Shown in pieces: positions 10,623 through 19,396 of a DNA stretch of 64,000 bases. The position numbers and the translations under genes were made by a program. Under the pieces are notes generated by a model. That model saw nothing but the letters and a program-made list of their open reading frames with translations. It had not been told where the DNA came from and did not search any database. The DNA is from Roridomyces roridus (lineage: Eukaryota > Basidiomycota > Agaricomycetes > Agaricales > Mycenaceae), in NCBI GenBank assembly GCA_029378245.1, contig JARKIF010000021.1:992001-1056000 (forward strand). Direction: 5' to 3'. Position 1 is the first letter of the stretch, and each line of letters begins with the position of its first letter.

Positions 10623-11685
10623 CAGCTCTTTGCGGAACATAGGGCGCGAGCCGAATTTTTTCCATTTTTGGACGCATTTTGATCCTTTCCAGTATTCCGC
10701 TCGCTGTGGGCTCAATTCTCCACGGATTGTCTTCGGACCTTCACCAATCGATTTCTACAGTCAATATACATGTCGTAGGGTACCCAATCAGATTTATTAG
10801 TGCATCCGAGGACCCGGGAATGCGTGATCTCTATTTGACAGTATTCCAGCTTGCACAACGCATGGGGCGCGCCTGAGCCTGGGATATTTTCATAGCACAC
10901 TCGAATACACTTTCTGTATGGCGTAGGGAACGTTTCCCTGTAATAGAGCATCTGCAGCACCCCCGGTTTATCAGAATGGCTCACCAGCGCAAATCTCGCG
11001 CATATCGGCGTGTGGTATCGCTCCTTTTGCGAAGGTTTGGGTGGGCGCCATGCAGGGATGTCCACTGAAGATATTCCGATGGTTTCCGAGCCCAGGGATT
11101 GCGCTGAGCGTGTGCAAAGTCCTGCCCGACGGAGGCAGATCACCGTTCCGTGATGCTTACTAAGCTGTGCAACTCACTGCTCTCGCCTCACTTAGCACAC
11201 GCTCCGCGTAGTCCCTGTGCTCCAAAAGCGTCGGAATATACTCAGTGGGTATCCTTTCATGGCGCCCGACCCAAATCTTGCGAAAGGACACATACAACAC
11301 ACATATATATGCAGCATTCACGGTGGTTGGCCTTCTGATACCCCGGCAGCTCTGAAGGCTCTCTATTTGAGGGAGACATATTCTACGCCAAATATAATGT
11401 ATATCTGAGTGTGCTAGCAAAATATCCCAGCCCCCGACATACCCTGCCCGTTGTGCAAGGTGGAATACTGTAAAACAAGCATTGTACACTATAGGGTTCC
11501 CGGAGAGACTAATCAATTGTATTGGGTACGCTAAGAGATGTAAAACAACCTTGGGAATCGTTTGGTTCAAGTCCGAAGTCAATTCATCAAGATTAGAGCT
11601 CACAATTAGCGGAATACTGAAAGTGATCAAAATCTCAACATTTTTGATAAAAATCCGCGCGCGCCCTATGTTCCGCAAAGAGCTG
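10623..11685. mobile_element. Foldback (near-palindromic) element
   Basis: Flanked by TA on both sides (10621-10622, 11686-11687). The first 26 bases from CAGCTCTTTGCGGAACATAG are an exact inverted match to the other end. The similarity continues, diverged, over most of the two halves (for example CAGTATTCCGCT, TTGCACAACG and TGGGATATTTT on both arms). The element is therefore essentially two long arms meeting near 11150. No coding frame is credible. It is probably non-autonomous and moved by a TA-specific transposase. Confidence 0.6.
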
Positions 11686-11697
11686 TAAAGAAGGTTT

Positions 11698-12842
11698 TTT
11701 TTTTTTTTTTTTTTTTTTGGTGGAGCGAACAGCAGGGGAGCAACTGATCAAATCAGCCCTCCCTCGCGCGCTTTTTTCTCGGGGTACTTGTGCCCACGAA
11801 GAGAAAAATTTGGAGACCCTAGGAAAATACGTTTACGTACGCCGGTGGCGGCAGTGTGGGACTCAACTCCTCCCCGAAGCCGAAGCTAACGGTTCCGCCC
11901 CGGGGGGCGGAGAGGAGCAATACCCACTAAAAACCTAGACTCCCTCAGAGATACTGCCGGGAGATTTTCGTCGCCATCGAGGACATTCTTCCATGTGTTT
12001 AGGACGATTTTGAAATTCAATGCTCTGTTCTCGAATTTGAGTTTGTCGGTCATGATGAAGTCTGAGCGAAGGCGTTCGTTGATGCATGCGAGCCACTTGT
12101 TGTGGATTTCGTATTCTGAGGGATACTTTTCGGGATCGCTCCCGTTGTCGATCACCCGTGTGCATCGGGTTTTCCAGATTTGGTGAGCCGTTTCGGAGAT
12201 CAAAATTCGGTACAGCCGGTCCGCACCACTATCTTTCTTCCCACTCGCATCGTGGACTCCTGCAAAGCCGCAGGCCAGAATACCGCCCAGGGATACCTCG
12301 GGCCAGGAGTATCCTTTCATTTCCCATAGTTGTTGGGCGAGGTCCCACATCTTTTCTCGCCCTGGGGCGTCGCATTCGAGCAGAATGTGCTCAAGGGTGT
12401 CATCGACGTGGCAATGCCGACACTCCGCGTAGTGCTCGTACGTCGGTATGTTGAGCCAGTACGTTCCAACTTTGTATGCCTGATGCATGCATCTCCACAG
12501 GAAGTCCCTTGTTTTCCTGGTGATATCGGGGTGGTACAGTGACTTCCAGATATCGGCGTCCGTCGGAGTTTTCCCTCCCAGCATCGTGGCCGCGTCTCTG
12601 GCTCTTGAGAGCATTTGATTGGTTTTTGCTCGGTCTGGCCTCTTTCGGCGCGCTTTAAGCGCTCGGTAGAAGGTGCGTTGTGTGCCCTTGCTCAATTTCA
12701 TTCCTGAGACCTTGTAGCCTTGCGGGATGTCGATGTTTAAGACGGCGTCGGCTTCGTTGCGGACGCCCTGTGCGGCTAAGGCTTGTGCTTTTCGCATTCC
12801 GGTGCTATGCTCCATATTCATTTTTTGGAAGGTGCATTTGTT
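11698..12842 (-). mobile_element. 5'-truncated non-LTR retrotransposon (LINE)
   Basis: On the minus strand a coding region ends at 11886 and is followed by a 3' tail finishing in a 24-base A run (T run 11695-11718 on plus). A 12-bp target duplication, TAAAGAAGGTTT, flanks it (11686-11697 and 12843-12854). It inserted across the junction of the foldback element and the following module and is younger than both. The 5' end is lost, as is usual for LINE copies. Confidence 0.75.
11886..12842 (-). pseudogene. C-terminal part of LINE reverse transcriptase polyprotein
   Basis: The frame encodes the zinc-binding C-terminal domain of fungal (Tad1-type) LINE ORF2. It shows FLWRCMHQAYKVGTYW, CRHCHVDDTLEHILLEC with the CxxC...H...C ligands, and IWKTRCTRVI. 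The reverse transcriptase core is absent because the copy is 5'-truncated at 12842. The open frame continues by chance into the neighbouring element up to 13073. The final stop is at 11886-11888. Confidence 0.75.
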
Positions 12843-12844
12843 TA

Positions 12845-14450
12845 AAGAAGGTTTCTTTGACATGGACAATCCGTCATTGTAACTTGGTCTTTGAGATGCC
12901 GTTGATCCGGAGGTTTGAATTCCGTACAAGTCCATCACATGACACTCCTGACTTTTCGCCTCACACGTGCCGCTCGATATGGCAATTTGATGGGGGCAGT
13001 GAAAGGCTGTGTGTTCGGCAGACATTGCGGCGGTCATCTGTGCCGCTCCTGGCCGTTGGCTGTTTGTTGACAAACATCACGTCGCGCTTTCCCTCCTCCC
13101 TTCATCTCGCTCCTCTCCCCACGACGATGCCGCCCGCCCCAGCCTACAAATGTGGGATATGCAAGACGGTGCTTCCCCTCCAAAGATGTGGTAAAGGAAA
13201 AAACAAAAGGAAACACTTTGTAGTGGTGCGCGACGATGGTCCTGCTCTAACGAATCGGAACGGCTCGCAGTGTGACAGTCCTGAGAAGCATTTGAAGGTG
13301 TATCTGTATCCACTATCTGTCTCCCACGGCGAGACGCCCGCTGCTCCCCAAGCCCCGTCTCATCCCTCTCGACCCAGCGGTTCGTCCCGGACTTCCCTCT
13401 CATCTCCTTTTGCAAGCACATCTGTGCTGTCCAGACCCTCTTCCCTCGAGGCACAGCCGGTCGATGCCCAGCTGGATGTCCCTCCCCTTTCGACGACACT
13501 ACCACCTCCCGCTTCCCCGCTTCCAGCACCACCATCGCCGTTGGTACCCTCGTCGCCGCTCTCATTGATGGAAGACGTCCCAAACGTGACAGCAACACAA
13601 GTAGCCGACAAGCTCGACATCCTCTCGGCTCACTTGCGTGCGTCCGCGGGCGTCTCGCTTCTCGACCTCCTGGATCTCAATGTCGCCCTTGACGAACTAC
13701 TTTCGCAGACGAGTATACGTGACATCCTTCCGGTAGCGCAACGACTCCCGCCTGTCGTCAAGGACAAGAGCGCCCGCGAGCAGATGACGCATGTCATGCC
13801 CATGGTCAAAACGCGACGCGCCCCCGCCGGAGACCCTTCGTATGGAGCTGGCGTCGCCAGCGGGCACAAGGCGAAGGGATCGGCTAAGCCCCGGGCGGCA
13901 CCATCAACAGCATCTGCCGTAGGACCATCGACCACGCTGCTGCCGGGACCGTCCACCACCGTACCCGGCCCACCCTTGTCGCTGCCTCCACAGCCAGCGT
14001 TTGCTTTCCACTGCCCATACCCTCCCGCACCGTATCAATACCCGTATTCTCCTTATCCCGCACAATATCCCCCATATCCCCCTCTGAATTCATTGCAAAC
14101 TAACTACATTACACACCCCCACCCTCGGAGGTGACCCTCCTAATACCTAGCTACTACTCTAATTAGTGTACTTGAGCACAATTCGACTTAGCGAATATTC
14201 GACGTATGCCGTGATGTGATCAATTGATAACTTTCACGCCGATGAAGCACAGCCTTTCACTGCCCCCATCAAATTGCCATATCGAGCGGCACGTGTGAGG
14301 CGTGAAGTGAGCAAGTATCACATGAAGTACAAAATGGAATTATTTTGACTAGTTATGTAACAAAGCCGTGCATTCGCCGTCACCCCGGATCAACGGCATG
14401 TCAAAGAACAAGGCACGGTCAGGGAATGCCCATGTCAAAGAAACCTTCTT
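12845..14450. mobile_element. 1.6-kb long-TIR module with one ORF
   Basis: Ends AAGAAGGTTTCTTTGACATGG and its complement; TA lies outside each end. The inverted arms are about 170-200 bases. They share GATGCCGTTGATCCGG, CCTCACACGTGCCGCTCGAT and ATGGGGGCAGTGAAAGGCTG in inverse order at 12890-13010 and 14245-14400. The single ORF 13127-14134 lies between the arms. Confidence 0.6.
13127..14134 (+). CDS. Transposon-borne Cys-motif, Pro/Ser-rich protein
   Basis: An intronless ORF of 335 residues, start ATG 13127. The N terminus MPPAPAYKCGICKTVLPL has a CxxC followed by two more cysteines (QRC, SQC) within 45 residues, a possible zinc-binding knuckle. Then come a long Pro/Ser/Ala linker, a helical block at about 150-230 (TATQVADKLDILSAHL, LLDLLDLNVALDELL), and a Tyr/Pro-rich tail (PYQYPYSPYPAQYPPYPP). 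No known family is recognised. Because it sits between inverted arms next to a DDE element, it may be an accessory DNA-binding protein; that is inference. Confidence 0.5.
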   Translation: MPPAPAYKCGICKTVLPLQRCGKGKNKRKHFVVVRDDGPALTNRNGSQCDSPEKHLKVYLYPLSVSHGETPAAPQAPSHPSRPSGSSRTSLSSPFASTSVLSRPSSLEAQPVDAQLDVPPLSTTLPPPASPLPAPPSPLVPSSPLSLMEDVPNVTATQVADKLDILSAHLRASAGVSLLDLLDLNVALDELLSQTSIRDILPVAQRLPPVVKDKSAREQMTHVMPMVKTRRAPAGDPSYGAGVASGHKAKGSAKPRAAPSTASAVGPSTTLLPGPSTTVPGPPLSLPPQPAFAFHCPYPPAPYQYPYSPYPAQYPPYPPLNSLQTNYITHPHPRR

Positions 14451-14545
14451 TACAGCGCAATTCAGAAGTATGCGGAAAACGTGAAATTATTTTGAGCTAA
14501 GCGAGGATGACATACCAGGACCCCCGGCACCACCCTTGTCAAAAC

Positions 14546-15607
14546 ATGCCTACCAGAACCATCTCGCGCGACCTAAAGGACCGCATACCCGTTCTCTTCT
14601 TTGACAAGGAGTACTCGGTCAGCAAGATATGCTCTGTTCTCGGCGTCAAAAAGACTATGGTGTACAAAACTCTGGAGTACCACACCCTGCATGGCAAGTC
14701 CTACAATCCGTGCGCCAACCGCTCCGGTCGTCCGCGCACACTCAATGAGACAGATTTCAAATACATCCAAGCCCTCATCGAGCAGTGCCACACCATCTAC
14801 ATCGACGAGATTCAGGAACGCCTTCTTACTCAACGCGGGGTCCATGTTTCCATCACCACCATTCTACGCACGTTGCGCCGGCTGGAGCTCACGCGCAAGT
14901 GCGTCTCCGTGCGTGCTTTGGAGCGGAACGACTTGCTGCGGTCCGCCTACATGAACAAGATGGCAGACCTCATCCCCGACCCGAACATGCTGATGTTCAT
15001 CGACGAGGCTGCCAAGGATGATCGTACCAGCGGCCGACGCAGAGGGTGGTCCCTTCGGGGACAGCGATGTGTGCAGCGCCGAGTATTTGTGCGGGGCAAA
15101 AGATATTCAATACTCCCGGTGCTTACGTTGGACGGAATCGTTGCACACGACATCATCGAGGGATCAGTCAATTCAGAACGCTTCGTGCAGTTTCTCGAGG
15201 AGCATGTGGTACGTGTTATAACTTGTGCACGTCCCCGTCTGACTTGAATATGTAGCTTCCATTGACGAACCCTTACCCTGGGCCACGCAGCGTTCTCGTG
15301 CTCGATAATTGCAGCATACACCATGCGGAGGAAGTGCGCGCGCTAGTGGAAGATCAAGCTCGTACGTGTTCTTGCATATAAACTGTCTTTTTTTCATTCA
15401 CACTGTGCTCCCCCAGTATGCAAACTTGTATTCTTGCCCCCGTATTCTCCAGACCTCAATCCCATCGAACAGGCTTTCTCCGCAATCAAGTCGTTCCTCC
15501 GCCGCCACTGGAAGGAGTCGGGGTTGAGTGTAATGGATCGTGCGTGTCGCAACATCACTCCGGAGAAGGCATGGGGTTTCTTCAAGGCATCGGGTTATGT
15601 AGTATAG
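14546..15607 (+). CDS. DDE transposase (IS630/Tc1/mariner type)
   Basis: Three exons join to a transposase of about 320 residues. The N-terminal half holds helix-turn-helix regions (VSKICSVLGVKKTMVYKTL and ITTILRTLRRLELTRK) that would bind the terminal repeats. The catalytic triad is seen as MFIDEAAKD (first Asp), VLDNCSIHH (second Asp) and SPDLNPIEQAFS (Glu), the order typical of DDE_3 transposases. Introns start at about 15210 and 15361 and are 47-56 bases. An earlier in-frame ATG at 14507 lies inside the terminal repeat, so 14546 (MPTRTISRD) is preferred. Stop TAG at 15605-15607. No frameshift or internal stop is seen. Confidence 0.82.
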
Positions 15608-16013
15608 CTGAAAGACAGTGAGACCGGTCAGAAGATTGGGAATATTCGTTACAATAGCGCTCGCCGCGCTGAAATACATCAATTTTGATTCGGGACGAAG
15701 ACTTGTGAATGGGCAATGGATTATGTTGTCTAAATTCGATCCACGTTGGCTTTTCTCCCCCGAGAAGCCTTTCTCTGAATGCATGTAGGATTCTCTAGAC
15801 GGCCAAAAGCTTGAAACGGGAGCAACAAGTCTTCAGAACATGAAGCTAACCTCAGTGGCTGTCTCCGTGATCTCAGCAAGAACTTCCATGTGAAAGGCAA
15901 GTTGAATGGAGGGTATTTCAATGCCATTTGCGAGCAAGAAGCCCTGTAGGCCGTGGAGAGACATTGGTCTTTGTTGGGTGATGTATTTGACCCGTAACTT
16001 TCTTTTATTCTCC

Positions 16014-17669
16014 ATGGCGAGCGAAGAACCAGAACCAGAGCCCCACTCCATGAAGGTCATATCCATTATCACCTTCCACACGGTCACTGCTACACCAACC
16101 GCTGCCGTCGGTGCCAAGAGTGTCAGGAACAAAAAAAAAGTCACAAAAGAGACAAAGACGAAGGAGTTCACCTACGTCTTCGAGAACACCTCCGACAACT
16201 ACATCCCATTCTTGAAGCTTATCCTTTCCACACATGGCGAGCAACGGTATCGAATCGGGACCAGGTTCACCTTCAGCATCAAGGCACAGCTGCCTAGTGT
16301 AAAGTGCGTTCGTTCCTTGATTTTTGCCGTGGGCAGGTACTGAGGGGTGTTCAGGAAGGGGGAGGCTTTGGACATTGACACGGAGGAGGAGTACAAGGCC
16401 TTGGTTAAAGCTATATTGACAGGCTTGCCAGCGAAGTTGACGGTATACGTTGATCAAGGTGAGATTCAGAAGAAATGGAAACAAGTGAGGTCTTGACTTC
16501 GCATAACGGCCAATGCTGATGGCTTTATTCAGAGGAAAGACTTGGATGAGGGCAGCGATGACGAGGACATTGACGGAGAAGATCCTTCCTTGAACGACTC
16601 CAACGGTTTGTCAGAGCTTGACCGGGGACTTGCGCGGTTCCGAGGAATTCTTGAGAAGCGGTGGCAAAATGACCACGACGCTGGCTACACGTACATTGAC
16701 CCAGATACGGGGACGTCGTACCCACTTACGCCGCAGATGATGAAGGAGTGGAGTCGTGCGATGGTGTGTGAAACGATTGCATTGAGAAGAGACGGAGTAA
16801 TACTGACAGCTGTCTTGCAGTACGACGGAGAATCCAACCAGAATGCACCACCCGAGCATCTGGCGATGTTCAACGCAGCGCATAGAAAGACGGCACTCCA
16901 CCCTTCCCGCATCGCTGCTGGTGTCAACCAACCAGCGCCGACGAGCGACTTGGGGCACCTGGCCAGCATCCTGACCACCGTTTTAGGTCATGCCGGCCTA
17001 GCACCCAAGCCCGCCCCCGCAGTTGAGGTCCCAGCTACCCCTGCGAGAACTGCCCACCACGCATCTCCCGCATCTCCCGCCTTACCTACCCCATCCAAAC
17101 TCCCCCGCTTCCTTGAATACGCCTCGCGAGAGCTGGGGGTCCCAAATGCGACGCAGTTCGAGTTTGCCATGAACGAGAATGGATATGGGCCGGACATCCT
17201 CCCTCTGTTGCAGGATCGCGACTTGACGGACCTGGGGATGACAAAGGGCGACGCAATGCGATTGAAAGCAGGTGCAGCGGCATGGTGGGAAGGACCACAC
17301 GCCAAGAGGAAGCGTGCCTCATCTGACGTCGGCGCCGGTGGTGGCTTTCCCGGGTCTAGGCATCACGACGATGATGATATACCCGCGAGCAAGAGGGTAG
17401 CCTTCGAGAGACGCTGGAAGGAGGGCGGAGCTGAGAGGTTCTACGGACCTCGCATTGTGAGCGGCTACGGGGAGGAAAACATGTTCTATCGGTGCCCGAT
17501 CAAGAACACTTTTGTGCCGGTCCCGCTCGGCTACCGTGCGACGACGGAAGAAGAAACTGATCTCGCAGACGGCGACACCGAGATGGACCTCTATAACCCT
17601 CCCGACTCACCGAGCGACGAGAGAAACAACGCCGCACAGACCTTGGCAGGCCTAGCTAATAACTCCTAA
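16014..17669 (+). CDS. SAM-domain protein carried by the transposon
   Basis: Four exons, starting MASEEPEPEPHSM, give a protein of about 500 residues. A middle acidic stretch (DEGSDDEDIDGEDPS) follows a small folded region with HGEQRYRIGTRFTFSI. Residues near 340-400 read LGVPNATQFEFAMNENGYGPDILPLLQDRDL, then DLGMTKGDAMRLKAGAAAWW. That is the five-helix pattern of a sterile alpha motif, a protein- or RNA-binding oligomerisation fold. The tail is charged and disordered. Introns include 16315-16366 and 16771-16819 with GT-AG ends. Its place inside the inverted repeats, downstream of and parallel to the transposase, suggests a partner protein. I know of no Tc1-type element described with such a gene, but I cannot search. 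Confidence 0.65.
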
Positions 17670-17914
17670 TACCCTTCAAAGACTCTAATTTCTTGGTAGA
17701 ACAAAGGCACAGTAGCCTGTAATGTACATAGCTACAATCCAATGCACCTTCTTCGTTTTTACTGCTGGCTTTGACGAAATACTGCACTGACTGGTTCCGG
17801 GGTCCTGGTATGTCATCCTCGCTTAGCTCAAAATAATTTCACGTTTTCCGCATACTTCTGAATTGCGCTGTAAAGGAAGGCTTCTTTGACCTTCGCTGGC
17901 TTTTGCCCGCCGTG

Positions 17915-18405
17915 TCATGAAATTTCAGGTCGATCCTCTTATTGGACGCTCGCCTCCGGTTCCTCAAGTAAGTGTTCGAACTTCAAGAATCCACCCTCGC
18001 AGCCTCGCTGTGGCCTGTGGCCCGTGGGCACCAATTGGGCACTGAGCTTTTCGTTTTGCTGTCCGCCTTGCTCTTCAATTTTTTTTGTTCTGTACCTTTT
18101 CAGTCGCTTTTGTTCATATGCCAGACAACTTGAACGAAGGAAGGAAATTGTCGAGTTCACGTGGCAAGTTGGAACTTGTTGGTGGGCCGGCGGATCAAGT
18201 CGATCAACCAAGCTTGCCGTCTCATCTCATCTCGATGCTTCAGCGCTCAGCTCCAATTCGGTCTTCCGTACTTCTGCACGGCTGTAATGCACGGGCACCA
18301 AGCCAATGTGGCCCGAAAGGACGGCAACAATCAGAGATCCACGCTGAATCGGTGTCTTGATACATAGTACTATTTTCTACCTTCCCTTTCTCCAAGTTCA
18401 CGAGC
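17915..18405. other. Intergenic, promoter region of the CFEM gene
   Basis: Begins with the TCA target duplication of the transposon stack. Several short open frames are present (for example 18085-18360), but none has a domain or splicing partner. A pyrimidine-rich run (about 18371-18393) lies just before the CFEM start. Confidence 0.4.
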
Positions 18406-19007
18406 ATGGTGGTGTTCTGGAACACCCTCTTTTTTCTTTTGGCCGCGCTCTTGGTCGCGTCTCAATCGTCTACACCGACGCCGACAATCTCCGGCGTGGT
18501 TCTTCTGAGCAGCACCGCCGGGCTGGATCCCTGCATGGAGACTTGTTTCGAGGAGGCCGCGGGGGCGAATAGTTGCGCCATGTACGTTCCTCTGTGCTTC
18601 ATTTGACGATATCCTCACGTTGTCCGATGCAGAGACGACGTTCACTGCACGTGTGCATCGGCACAACTGCAAGAAGACCTCACTCAGTGCCTCGACGCCG
18701 AATGTAGCGCGTTTTCGGCGCCCCAAGCGCAGGGGCTGCTTTTCCAGCTATGCAGCAAAGGTGCGTACGAGTCGTCGTCTTTGACTCGCGTAAATCTTAT
18801 TCCACTGCAGCGCAAGTCTCTGCTACGGGTTCCGCCACGCCGGGACATCTGTCTCTCTCATCTGCGACCCCCACCGCTCCGCCTACCGGGTTGCCCTCCA
18901 TACAGAACCACAAGAGCGGCGCACGCGCCTTGCGAATGTGTCCCGGTACATTCGTGGGTGTGGTTGCTACCACCACTGCTTTGTGGGCGCTTGTGTTGTT
19001 CGATTGA
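18406..19007 (+). CDS. GPI-anchored CFEM-domain protein
   Basis: Three exons (18406-18581, 18633-18760, 18811-19007) give exactly 167 codons including stop. A signal peptide (MVVFWNTLFFLLAALLVASQS) leads into a CFEM domain with all eight cysteines: CMETC, NSC, HCTC, QC, EC, LC. The aspartate typical of haem binding lies before HCTC (AIDDVHCTC). A Ser/Thr/Pro linker then precedes a hydrophobic C terminus (FVGVVATTTALWALVLF), as in GPI-anchored proteins. CFEM proteins act at the cell surface in haem capture, adhesion or host interaction. The gene appears intact and is followed by another secreted-protein gene. Confidence 0.85.
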
Positions 19008-19396
19008 AGTTGAATACGGGCCAGATCGTGTGTATGCGTATTACAGGATTGATTTGCCTTCATCGATTTACTGCCACATATAGTCGCGCTGTCCCTCTTG
19101 CATTTCCGAAACGCCCTCTCCGCATGATGCCATAATTCTTGATGGACGAGCGCTTGTCGTCTTGGATAACGACGCGATCCACTCTATCCATATCCCATGC
19201 TATGTGGACTTCCAACCCGTATGGGCACGACCATCACTCGACGACTAAAGGAGCCGCGGCGGTCTCGTCTCATGCCGCGAATGCATAATGCCGTTGCCCA
19301 AGATTCAATACGCCGCGACCTCTGGATTCCACCACCCTTCTCCTTTCAAGTTCTTCCCTTCTTCTTTCGACGTGGGCTCTGGAAAGCTCCATTTAA
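19008..19396. other. Intergenic spacer before secreted-protein gene
   Basis: No repeat or second gene is seen. A TTTAAAT box lies directly at the start codon of the next gene (19392-19398). Confidence 0.35.

Larger units (their letters stand above)
14453..17870. mobile_element. IS630/Tc1/mariner-type element carrying two genes
   Basis: Inverted repeats of about 75 bases begin CAGCGCAATTCAGAAG at 14453 and end with its complement at 17870. They include GACATACCAGGACCCC. TA dinucleotides flank both ends (14451-14452, 17871-17872), the standard target of this superfamily. The element holds a DDE transposase gene and, downstream in the same orientation, a SAM-domain protein gene. Both ORFs look intact, so the element may be autonomous. 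Confidence 0.75.
9779..17914. mobile_element. 8.1-kb nested/composite DNA transposon
   Basis: The two ends carry a 48-bp terminal inverted repeat that starts CACGGCGGGCAAAAGCC and ends TTTACAGC. It is identical in both ends once a later 798-bp insertion (9812-10609) is removed from the left copy. Direct TCA triplets (9776-9778 and 17915-17917) flank it as a 3-bp target duplication. Inside are four copies of a roughly 24-bp motif (GTCAAAGAARCC then TTCYTTTACAGC) in alternating orientation, near 9803/10611, 11682/12855, 14434 and 17867. They delimit three modules: a foldback element, a Cys/Pro-rich gene module and a DDE transposase/SAM module. Either this is one multi-gene transposon or serial TA insertions into one site; the outer TIR and duplication argue that the outer unit moved as a whole. 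Confidence 0.6.

Noticed and set aside
11695..11718. T run as a transcription terminator
   Set aside because: It is the complement of the LINE's poly(A) tail, with a target duplication directly beside it.
12680..13126. N-terminal extension of the Cys/Pro-rich ORF
   Set aside because: The upstream part runs antisense through the LINE and the module's inverted arm; the ATG at 13127 gives a self-contained protein between the arms.
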